Source: Solibacillus sp. FSL R7-0682
GTDB lineage: Bacteria > Bacillota > Bacilli > Bacillales_A > Planococcaceae
Length of the DNA: 64,000 nt
Assembly: GCF_038005985.1 (NCBI RefSeq)
Contig: NZ_JBBOUI010000001.1
Coordinates: 1,074,001-1,138,000, forward strand
Reading direction: 5' to 3'
Numbering within the stretch: the first letter of the stretch is position 1; each line of letters opens with the position of its first letter. A model generated the notes under the pieces. The model saw only the letters and a program-made list of their open reading frames with translations, was not told where the DNA came from and ran no database searches. Positions 55,848 through 63,245 of this stretch are shown one piece after another. The translations under genes and the position numbers were made by a program.

Positions 55848-56276
55848 GTGAAGTATGAAAATCAGAAGCAACGCGCCTTATGTGATGCACTTGAAGATTT
55901 AAAACGATTGCAGGACTTACTCACGAATTCATGGTCAAAATATTATGGTCATTTATTTACGAAAATAGTTGGAAGCGATACAATACCATTTTTTCTACTA
56001 ACAACTGAAAGTAGTATGATGCGCATTTATGATTCAAAAATGAAATTAGAAACGTGCTATTTTAGAATTGAAGCAGTTGAAAAGTCGAAACAACAAATAA
56101 CATTGTCTTTATTACGTGCCATTGACTCCGAAGAAAATGAAACGAATGTCATTAAGGACATCGTACGTTTAGAAAAGACAGATTCACAGGTGACAATTAA
56201 TTTGCGCTCAATTTTAGCAGTACAGCTTTTAGAGCCGGCATTATTAAGTAGAGATTTATATGTAGAAAAATGGTGA
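55848..56276 (+). CDS. CotY/CotZ-like spore coat protein, cysteine-poor
   Basis: A 142-residue protein. The order DTIPFFLLTTES, CYFRIEAVEKSK, ITLSLLRAIDSEE, then DIVRLEKTDSQVTINLRSIL and LLEPAL follows the CotY/CotZ/ExsY family of spore coat crust and exosporium proteins. Those are rich in cysteine and build disulphide-linked lattices; here only two cysteines remain. GTG 55848 has AAGGAGAAG upstream and gives a family-like start; a longer frame from 55821 lacks a site. It heads the ATP-grasp/Mur-ligase cluster. The match is from memory of the family pattern. Confidence 0.65.
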   Translation: MKYENQKQRALCDALEDLKRLQDLLTNSWSKYYGHLFTKIVGSDTIPFFLLTTESSMMRIYDSKMKLETCYFRIEAVEKSKQQITLSLLRAIDSEENETNVIKDIVRLEKTDSQVTINLRSILAVQLLEPALLSRDLYVEKW

Positions 56277-56303
56277 TGGTACGTAAAAAAGGGAGTGTAT
56301 AAA

Positions 56304-58475
56304 ATGACAACGATTGGCATGTTGCATCATCGGAAAGATCCCGAAACCGTGCTTAAATCGTATGCATTTGCAGCAGTAGCAAAGGCAGAGGGTGTAACAT
56401 TTTTTTATTTTTCTCCAAGAACCGTTAACTTTACTACAAGAAAAATTCAAGGAAAAGTATTAGAAGATGGCGTCTGGCAAGACAGGACAATGCCTTTTCC
56501 CGATGTAATTTATAATGCGGGAAGTCCAGAGAAATTAGCTGTCTCAAGAAATATTATTCAAAAATTAAAAAAAGAAATTCCGTTTACAACTCATTCAATT
56601 GGAAATAAGTGGAACATTACGAAACGGTTACTCGAGGCAAAGGAATTTGCTACCTATTTAATACCGACGGAAACAATAAAAAATATAGAACAATTTTATA
56701 AAAATATTCAAGCTTATAAAAAGGTCGTATTTAAACCGATTGAAGGTCGTAAAGGAAAGGGCATTTATTTTATTTCTAGATTAGTAAATGGGTACGAGGT
56801 GCAAAAAGATACAGTAAAAGAACGTTTCTCTAAGGAGCAATTAGATAAGTTTTTAGAAGAGCAATTGGCGGAAGAATCATTTATTTTGCAGCCATACATC
56901 CAGTCGACGATGAAATCAGGGCAAGTGTTTGATTTCAGGGTTCATGTACAAAAAAACGGGGAGGGTAAATGGGTCATTACAACCGTATATCCACGGGTTG
57001 CACCGATTGGCTCGATCGTTCCAAATATAAACAATGGGGGCTTTACGAATTATTTAGATCCCTTTTTACAATTAGAATTTAAAGAACAGGCTTTTAACAT
57101 TAAACGTATGCTTGAGCATTTTGGTCTGTCATTAGCGCGGCACCTAGATGACATTCAAATGGTAAAATTCGGAGAAGTTATCGATGAAATCGGTATTGAT
57201 GTAGGCTTAGATGAAAATCATAAACTATGGATTTATGAGGTCAACTGGCGACCAGGGTGCCCACCAGCCTTTTATTTAGAATTAGATGTAGTTAGGCATA
57301 CAATCCAATATGCCAAATATCTTGCGAAACATCAGCACGAAGTTAGACAAAAAATTAGCGAAGCACAAAATGAAATTTCAGTTGTAGAGAAGAAAGAGAC
57401 ACCGATTATCGCCATTACAGGGAGTGCAGGGAAAACGACAACGAAAGCATTTGTCGCATCGATTTTATCGAAGAAATGGAAGGTATTTGAGTCGAAAGAT
57501 TACTGGAATACGACTGAGCATACGAAAAAGCATAAGGAGCTCATTGACGATTCCCATGAAGCTGTCGTACTAGAATACGGTATGGCATATCCAGGCGTTA
57601 TTACAAGTCATTGTAGTATTATTCAACCTAATATAAGTATTGTCACAAATATTGGATTAGCTCATGTCGGCAATTTTGATGGAGATATTAAAGGAGTAGC
57701 TAAGGCGAAGTCAGAGCTTATACAAGGTATGGATCAAAACGGTTTACTTATTTTGAATAAAGATGACGACAATTCCAAGCATTTGTTAACCGAGCAATTT
57801 AAAGGGGAAATAAAAACAATCGGTATTCAACAAAAGGCGGATTATATGGCATATGACGTGGAGTATAAAGAGGATGGCATGGCGTTTAAAGTAAAACTTG
57901 GTGGTCAAGAGTTGCCAGTGTTTATTCCGATACTAGGAGAACATCATGTATATAACGCTTTAAACGCGATTGCTTTAGCAGATTTGTTAGGCTTTTCCCC
58001 AATGGATATTAAAGCTGGGCTAGTATTTAAAAAACCGCCAAGAAGACTTACACTTTATCATTGTCGGGACCAAATTACATTAATTGATGATACAGTACAC
58101 TCACATCCACAAGGAGCAAGAGCAGCACTTGATGTACTATGTGCCATAAGTAAAAGGCGAAAAATTGCAATCATCGGGCAAATGCGGGAATTAGGTGATT
58201 TACGTGAAGAAGAATATCGTAAGTTAGGTGCCTATATTAGTGAGAAAAATATTGATCAATTAATTACGTACGGTTTCCGAACAGAGGAAATTGGGCAAGC
58301 GGCGCAAGAAAATGGAATGCCTGCCTCGCGCATCCACCATTTTATTAATAAAGATAAGTTACATGAACTGCTCAAAAAATTGGTGAGGAGAGGCGACACG
58401 ATTTTAGTGAAAGGCGCGAGTAAAACGAATATGTTTGAAACAATTCAATATTTAGATCAACAATTTAAAGCATAA
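56304..58475 (+). CDS. ATP-grasp (YheC/D type) fused to a Mur-ligase domain
   Basis: A 723-residue fusion. Residues 1 to about 355 are a YheC/YheD-type ATP-grasp ligase: KPIEGRKGKGI (144-154), FILQPYI, FDFRVHVQ and metal site EVNWRP (Glu312, Asn314). Residues about 366-723 are a Mur-ligase core with P-loop ITGSAGKTTTK (from Gly373), IVTNIGLAHVGNF, GEHHVYNALNA, DDTVHSHPQGARAAL. The Mur part lacks its own UDP-binding N-terminal domain. ATP-grasp followed by Mur ligase is the order of cyanophycin synthetase. ATG 56304 has GGGAG upstream. It should form amide bonds in two ATP-dependent steps. Confidence 0.85.
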   Translation: MTTIGMLHHRKDPETVLKSYAFAAVAKAEGVTFFYFSPRTVNFTTRKIQGKVLEDGVWQDRTMPFPDVIYNAGSPEKLAVSRNIIQKLKKEIPFTTHSIGNKWNITKRLLEAKEFATYLIPTETIKNIEQFYKNIQAYKKVVFKPIEGRKGKGIYFISRLVNGYEVQKDTVKERFSKEQLDKFLEEQLAEESFILQPYIQSTMKSGQVFDFRVHVQKNGEGKWVITTVYPRVAPIGSIVPNINNGGFTNYLDPFLQLEFKEQAFNIKRMLEHFGLSLARHLDDIQMVKFGEVIDEIGIDVGLDENHKLWIYEVNWRPGCPPAFYLELDVVRHTIQYAKYLAKHQHEVRQKISEAQNEISVVEKKETPIIAITGSAGKTTTKAFVASILSKKWKVFESKDYWNTTEHTKKHKELIDDSHEAVVLEYGMAYPGVITSHCSIIQPNISIVTNIGLAHVGNFDGDIKGVAKAKSELIQGMDQNGLLILNKDDDNSKHLLTEQFKGEIKTIGIQQKADYMAYDVEYKEDGMAFKVKLGGQELPVFIPILGEHHVYNALNAIALADLLGFSPMDIKAGLVFKKPPRRLTLYHCRDQITLIDDTVHSHPQGARAALDVLCAISKRRKIAIIGQMRELGDLREEEYRKLGAYISEKNIDQLITYGFRTEEIGQAAQENGMPASRIHHFINKDKLHELLKKLVRRGDTILVKGASKTNMFETIQYLDQQFKA

Positions 58476-58480
58476 GAAAA

Positions 58481-58526
58481 GGGCTGTTTCGAATGTGTCT
58501 AATACATTGGAGACAGCCTCTTTATT
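58481..58526. terminator. Bidirectional terminator between the fusion gene and the convergent ATP-grasp gene
   Basis: ggctgtttc / gagacagcc with an inner aatgtg / tacatt stem; T-rich on the plus side and A-rich before it. Confidence 0.85.
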
Positions 58527-58529
58527 TGT

Positions 58530-59735
58530 TTATGGTTCTCGCATATGAAATTTAATTAAGCGTGACGCTTGATTCGCTAGTCTTACCGCCTCACTAATTG
58601 ATTTTCCTTGTGCGATTATATAGGCATATCGGTGTCCCATTGATAAAGGCGGAATAAGTAATGTACCTTTTTTAGGTTTAATATACACATCATATACACC
58701 TGGGGATTTTGTTGCACGTAGTTTGCCTGTCACTCGTTCTAAAATACCTTTACGTTTGACGATTAAATACTTTGTATAGACAAAATAGTGCTGGGTAGGC
58801 TGTAAATCGGGCTCTTCCCCAAGGAAAAGCTTTAACGTTTGTTCAACTAGATTAATTCCATAAGCAGCTTCAATCATCTTATTCATCGCTCCACCTGAAA
58901 TGCGGGGATTAACTTCAACGAGCTTCCATCCTTTACTTGTTAAACGCAGTTCTAAGTGAAACGCACCCGTCTCAATGTTAAAAGTATTTACAATTGATTC
59001 GCATAATGCATCTAGACTAGTTACAAGATTAGGAGGTACGGTTGCAAGTAGCCTATAGCCTGTAATAATAAATCGTTTTCCTTTTGTAATGTCTTGTTTC
59101 ATGACCGCGACGATATGTGGCTGATGTTTATACACAATAACCTCAACTAAATATTGTGGCCCCCTTAAATATTCCTCTGCGATGATCGTTTCTTCAGGAT
59201 ATTTTTTTTGAAGTGAAGTAAGATGTTTGTTAAACTGCTTTAAATCTTGGGCTAGTAAAACATCTTTGGAGCCCGTGGATTTAGGAGACTTTAGAATTAA
59301 TGGAAAGGTAAGTTTACCTGAAACTTTTTCATTTGGTCCAATCACTTTAAACTGTGGAGAATAAGCTTCCTTCATTAAAAATTTTCGTGTTTCTTCTTTA
59401 TCTTCCATCATTTCAATAGCTTTTGAAGATGTGAGATTTATGCAAAATTCGTCACAAAGTAGGGAGGCTATATGGACATAGGGGTCGACAAAACTGACAA
59501 TTGTTTTAAAATCAAGTCCAGTCTTTTGAAGTTTCGTAATTTCTGTTCGCATTGCCTCCATATTGGTTGTATCGACAAAAACCATTTTGTGAATTTCAGG
59601 ATATAGTTCCCTCTGTTCATATTGTCTGTCATTGCTTGTAAAGAGAACTATAAAATAACCTAATTTTTCAGCAACTCGTGTTGCTTCTCTACTTGATCCA
59701 GATTTATTGACACCGATAAAAAGGATTGATTTCAA
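58530..59735 (-). CDS. ATP-grasp ligase (L-amino-acid-ligase type)
   Basis: A 401-residue ATP-grasp protein: N-terminal Rossmann-like domain (SILFIGVNKSGSSREATRVAEKLGYF), ATP-binding part (FPLILKSPKSTGSKDVLLA; IIAEEYLRGPQYLVEVIV) and metal site VEVNPRISGGAMNKMIEAAYG, then a C-terminal domain as in L-amino-acid ligases and carboxylase-like enzymes. It is a different ATP-grasp branch from the YheC/D neighbours. The start is TTG 59735 with GGAGGTG seven bases upstream; the ATG at 59750 lies across that site. Transcribed opposite to the rest of the cluster. Confidence 0.85.
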   Translation of the reverse strand: MKSILFIGVNKSGSSREATRVAEKLGYFIVLFTSNDRQYEQRELYPEIHKMVFVDTTNMEAMRTEITKLQKTGLDFKTIVSFVDPYVHIASLLCDEFCINLTSSKAIEMMEDKEETRKFLMKEAYSPQFKVIGPNEKVSGKLTFPLILKSPKSTGSKDVLLAQDLKQFNKHLTSLQKKYPEETIIAEEYLRGPQYLVEVIVYKHQPHIVAVMKQDITKGKRFIITGYRLLATVPPNLVTSLDALCESIVNTFNIETGAFHLELRLTSKGWKLVEVNPRISGGAMNKMIEAAYGINLVEQTLKLFLGEEPDLQPTQHYFVYTKYLIVKRKGILERVTGKLRATKSPGVYDVYIKPKKGTLLIPPLSMGHRYAYIIAQGKSISEAVRLANQASRLIKFHMREP

Positions 59736-59854
59736 TTTCTTCACCTCCATTTTTCAAATGGATATACCTCCTCTTAAATGTATGGCAAGAAATAGATTTT
59801 GTATGGTTATCCATCATGTGTAATTCAAATATCTAAGTAGCATTTTTTTTCGAA

Positions 59855-59863
59855 CATATGCTA
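59855..59863 (+). promoter_or_regulatory. Sigma-K-like -10 upstream of the Mur ligase
   Basis: CATATGCTA fits CATANNNTA, 20 bases before the ATG; the -35 (mACm) is not convincing. Confidence 0.35.
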
Positions 59864-59882
59864 TAGAAGGAAGGAGTGTGAA

Positions 59883-61283
59883 ATGAGTATGAAACCTATA
59901 TCGGCGGACAGGTTAAGCACCATTGTTTCTGGAAAAATAACACACGGACCATCAGTGAATATTCATTATGGTGCGTACCGTCTAAAGCAAGTAAAGCATA
60001 AAAATACAGTTCTATTTATTGAAAAACGCATTTTGAGTTGGGACGAATTAAAACCTTTTTTTCCACTTGTACTTGTAACAGAATGGAAATATAGCGCTCA
60101 TGAGCTTCCAAGTCAGGTGACAGTTATTGAAGTGGAGGAGTCAGAAGAGGCTTTTTGGAAATTTACCTATTTCTATCGTAATCAGTTTCAACTTCCCGTC
60201 GTTGCGATTACAGGTACCGCTGGAAAAACGACGACGAAGGAAATGACAAAGCATATTTTATCTTCATATATGAAAGTGACTGCTACACAGCTTAGTACAA
60301 ATTCAAGGACAGCATATTTTCAATATTTATTAAACATTGAAGAAGATACCGAGGTTGCAGTTATTGAAACTGCAGTAGGTGCGCCAGGCGATATTTTAAA
60401 TGCAGGAAGTTATTTTAAGCCTACAGTCGGCATCATTACAAATATTGGTGCACATCATTTAAATTACTGTAAAACCCTCGAAGGCTATATTGACGCAAAG
60501 AGTGAGATGTTAGAAATACTCGATGATAATGGGACTTTAATTATTAATGCGGATGATGAAAATACAAAGAAAATAAATTTCCAAAAATTTAATGGGAAAT
60601 TGATTAAAATAGGAAGAAGTTTATCGAATGATTATGCAGCAAGTAACATTCAGTACGGTGAAAACGGAATGGAGTTTTTGGTCCATTATCAAGGGCAGAA
60701 ACATCATGTAGAAGTAAGTGGATATGGGGAGCATCAAGTCTACAATGCCTTAGCAGCAATAGCAGCATCAGTAGAAGTTGGATTGTCAATTTCACAAGCA
60801 ATTGCCCCATTGCGAACGTATCGGCCATTAAATAAGCAACTACAATTGTTTAAAGGCTTGAACGGGGCATTAATTATAGACGATACTTGGAGCATTACGA
60901 CTACTTCATTAGAAGCGGGTTTAAAGGTATTAAATGAGTTAGCGGGTCGAAGGAAAAGGGTTGCCATCATAGGTACGATTACAGATATCGGCTCGTGGGG
61001 GGTCTTTATTCATCAACAGGCTGGCGAAATTATATTTAACGAAGGAGTAGATATACTAATTACAGTTGGAGAACATGCAAGAATAATGGGGGATTATGCA
61101 TTAAAATTAGGCATAAAAGCAGATGTTTATAGCTTTAACAATGGAATTTTAGCTTATTACTTGTTGAAGGATTTAGTCGATCAGAACTCAGTTATTTTAA
61201 TAAAAGGAGATATGTATAGTAAAACGATGTTTGAATTAGCGAGTAATTTAAAAAATAAAGAATGGAATCCTCCTCATTTTTAA
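59883..61283 (+). CDS. Stand-alone Mur-ligase family protein (copy 1)
   Basis: A 466-residue Mur ligase. A degenerate N-terminal domain of about 90 residues (no STDSR-type motif) is followed by P-loop ITGTAGKTTTKE (from Gly111), IITNIGAHHLNY, INADDENTKKI, GEHQVYNALAA and the C-terminal domain (RRKRVAIIGTITDIGSWG). True MurE/MurF bind UDP-MurNAc peptides; the weak N-terminal domain suggests another acceptor. GGAGTG precedes the ATG. It is clearly paralogous to the gene entering at 63246. Confidence 0.85.
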   Translation: MSMKPISADRLSTIVSGKITHGPSVNIHYGAYRLKQVKHKNTVLFIEKRILSWDELKPFFPLVLVTEWKYSAHELPSQVTVIEVEESEEAFWKFTYFYRNQFQLPVVAITGTAGKTTTKEMTKHILSSYMKVTATQLSTNSRTAYFQYLLNIEEDTEVAVIETAVGAPGDILNAGSYFKPTVGIITNIGAHHLNYCKTLEGYIDAKSEMLEILDDNGTLIINADDENTKKINFQKFNGKLIKIGRSLSNDYAASNIQYGENGMEFLVHYQGQKHHVEVSGYGEHQVYNALAAIAASVEVGLSISQAIAPLRTYRPLNKQLQLFKGLNGALIIDDTWSITTTSLEAGLKVLNELAGRRKRVAIIGTITDIGSWGVFIHQQAGEIIFNEGVDILITVGEHARIMGDYALKLGIKADVYSFNNGILAYYLLKDLVDQNSVILIKGDMYSKTMFELASNLKNKEWNPPHF

Positions 61284-61297
61284 GGAGGATTTTTTTG
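61266..61297 (+). terminator. Terminator overlapping the end of the Mur ligase
   Basis: aatcctcct / aggaggatt, a perfect 9-bp stem with seven T residues; the stem includes the last codons and stop. Confidence 0.88.
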
Positions 61298-61363
61298 TTG
61301 GATTATTTTAAATTGTGACAAACAGCTTATAGGCTATAAAACACTTAATGGCAAATACACAAG

Positions 61364-61392
61364 CACATCGAACTTTAGAGGAATATAGTGTA
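61364..61392 (+). promoter_or_regulatory. Sigma-K-like promoter of the small beta-rich protein
   Basis: CACA (61364-61367), 16 bases, TATAGTGTA (61384-61392) compared with the sigma-K consensus mACm-N16-CATANNNTA; one -10 mismatch. Confidence 0.4.
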
Positions 61393-61420
61393 CTAATTTA
61401 CAGATAGGGAGGAGAGTAAA

Positions 61421-61858
61421 ATGGGAGGGATATGTCCGTGTGGTGTGAAAGTAGACGGCACTTCATTTTATCGAAAAGTTGGCTTTAATCAGGTACCTTA
61501 TACGGTTATTGGAGATTTAACCTATAAAGCAGAAGTCTGTATTTCCAATCTTGCTAATTCAACATTAACCTTACGATTTGATGAAACAGGTATAGCAAAT
61601 AAGTACAGTTTTCTTTTCACTGCGAATGCCATCAAGGATGTTATTTGTAGAGTAAGAGACAACACCTGTATCGTAACGGTGACTGGTACAGGAACAATTG
61701 AGTCGGAACAATATCCGTTCACTGCAGAATTTGTGGATAAATTAGAAAATACTACTAGTGATTTTGTTGAAAGCTTTGTAATTGAGGGGTTTTTCAACCA
61801 ATTAGGAATTGTACCAATTTCAGAAGGGGCCGTTGTATCTTTAGGCTGTCAAAATTAA
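61421..61858 (+). CDS. Small all-beta protein, possibly spore-appendage (Ena/DUF3992)-like
   Basis: A 145-residue protein without a signal peptide. It has an N-terminal CPC motif (GGICPCGVKVDG), a C-terminal Cys (SLGCQN) and alternating beta-strand segments (VCISNLANSTLTLRFDETG; NTCIVTVTGTGTIE). Disordered Cys-bearing N-terminus plus a jelly-roll-like core recalls S-ENA/DUF3992 spore-appendage subunits, but the similarity is only by pattern. GGGAGGAGAG precedes the ATG. It sits inside the ATP-grasp/Mur cluster. Confidence 0.6.
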   Translation: MGGICPCGVKVDGTSFYRKVGFNQVPYTVIGDLTYKAEVCISNLANSTLTLRFDETGIANKYSFLFTANAIKDVICRVRDNTCIVTVTGTGTIESEQYPFTAEFVDKLENTTSDFVESFVIEGFFNQLGIVPISEGAVVSLGCQN

Positions 61859-61924
61859 GAAATATCGTGTAGAAGATTTTCAGACGATAAAGGAACTCGA
61901 TTTAAGGGAATGGGAGGAGGAGAA

Positions 61925-63202
61925 ATGCAAGCAATCAGAGGAAGGGTAGGACAATACAAAATACTTGCACAGCATGATTCATTACGACCATATCTAGCTC
62001 CGCAAATTAATTATTCGAAAGATACGCTATTTGAAATGTTAGAGAGGTATGACTGCTTATATCTAAAACCGATTGTTGGAATGGATATTATTACAATTAA
62101 TAAAATACAAGAAGTGTTTCATATAACGACAACTATACATTCTTTTGAAGCAACCGAACGAGAAACGGTTTATGAGCTAATACAAAAGGAAGTCAATAAT
62201 AGAAGGTATCTTATACAGCCTCAAATAAATGAAAAATTTATTCCTATAAGAAATTACCGACGATTTATTACCGTTCAAAAAAGAGGTTTAAATTGGCGTG
62301 TTACGGCTTCAACAAAACAATCAAATCATTTTCAAGAATATATTATTTATTCTTCGCAACGGGCTAGTATACAAAAAATTGCTTTATTGGCGGCAGAACA
62401 ATTAGGTAAATATTACTCGGAATGCGAGGCAATTGTTGTAGAAGTCTCATTCAATAGGATGGGTACTTTTTATATTACAGATTCATTTTTACACTTTTCA
62501 GTAAGTAAATGGAATCAATACCAATCCCTAGAATACCTAATGCCGAAAACGGATTTATTAACAGCAGCGACATTTCAATCCTTTTTACAAACATATCCCC
62601 TTATATTTTTAAAACCATGTAATGGTCAACAAGGTAAGGGCATTATTAAAGTTCAAAATGTTAATAGCATATGTTACGAAATTCATATGGGCAGACAAAA
62701 ATGGGTTATACAAGGTATTCAACCAGTGTATGAGCATATTCGTGAACTAGCACCAATCGAAGATAATTACATTATTCAACAAGGGATAGAATTAGCAACA
62801 ATTAAAAACTACTTTACTGATATACGTGTTATGACTAATAAGGATCAAAGCGATTGGCAAGTTACAGGGAAGGCTGTCAAAGTAGCAGGACCACATTTCT
62901 TTGTTACAAATGCAGCTCAAGCGGTTTTACCTTTAGAGTTGGCATTAAAGCATTCCTCAATACAACCTATCCATCATCCGAGCCTTGAAAAGAAAATTGA
63001 TAAGGCTTGTTTAATGGCGGCAAATTTACTTGATCAACCTGCTGAACGCACGATAATTGGATTCGATGTGGGCGTTACAGATTATGGACAGATATGGATT
63101 ATTGAAGGAAATTATGTGCCAGATATGTCATTAATTTACAGATTTAATGATCCATTGCAGTACGAGAATATTTTAAAGATTAATGTTAATCATTCAACCT
63201 AG
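61925..63202 (+). CDS. Tandem YheC/D ATP-grasp protein, first half degenerate
   Basis: A 425-residue protein with two YheC/D-type units. Unit 1 (about 1-205) has LRPYLAPQINYS and LKP at 47-49 but has lost the glycine loop (KPIVGMDIITI) and the metal site (ITDSF at 184-188). Unit 2 (about 206-425) is intact: KPCNGQQGKGI (230-240), YIIQQGIELA, FTDIRVM, VTGKAVKVAG, and IIEGNYVPDMS with Glu394 and Asn396. YheC/YheD are spore coat-associated ATP-grasp proteins. ATG 61925 follows GGAGGAGG. The next Mur ligase starts 43 bases downstream. Confidence 0.85.
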   Translation: MQAIRGRVGQYKILAQHDSLRPYLAPQINYSKDTLFEMLERYDCLYLKPIVGMDIITINKIQEVFHITTTIHSFEATERETVYELIQKEVNNRRYLIQPQINEKFIPIRNYRRFITVQKRGLNWRVTASTKQSNHFQEYIIYSSQRASIQKIALLAAEQLGKYYSECEAIVVEVSFNRMGTFYITDSFLHFSVSKWNQYQSLEYLMPKTDLLTAATFQSFLQTYPLIFLKPCNGQQGKGIIKVQNVNSICYEIHMGRQKWVIQGIQPVYEHIRELAPIEDNYIIQQGIELATIKNYFTDIRVMTNKDQSDWQVTGKAVKVAGPHFFVTNAAQAVLPLELALKHSSIQPIHHPSLEKKIDKACLMAANLLDQPAERTIIGFDVGVTDYGQIWIIEGNYVPDMSLIYRFNDPLQYENILKINVNHST

Positions 63203-63245
63203 TGAATTGAGAAAAATCTTCATAACCTAGTGGAAAGGGGGGGAT

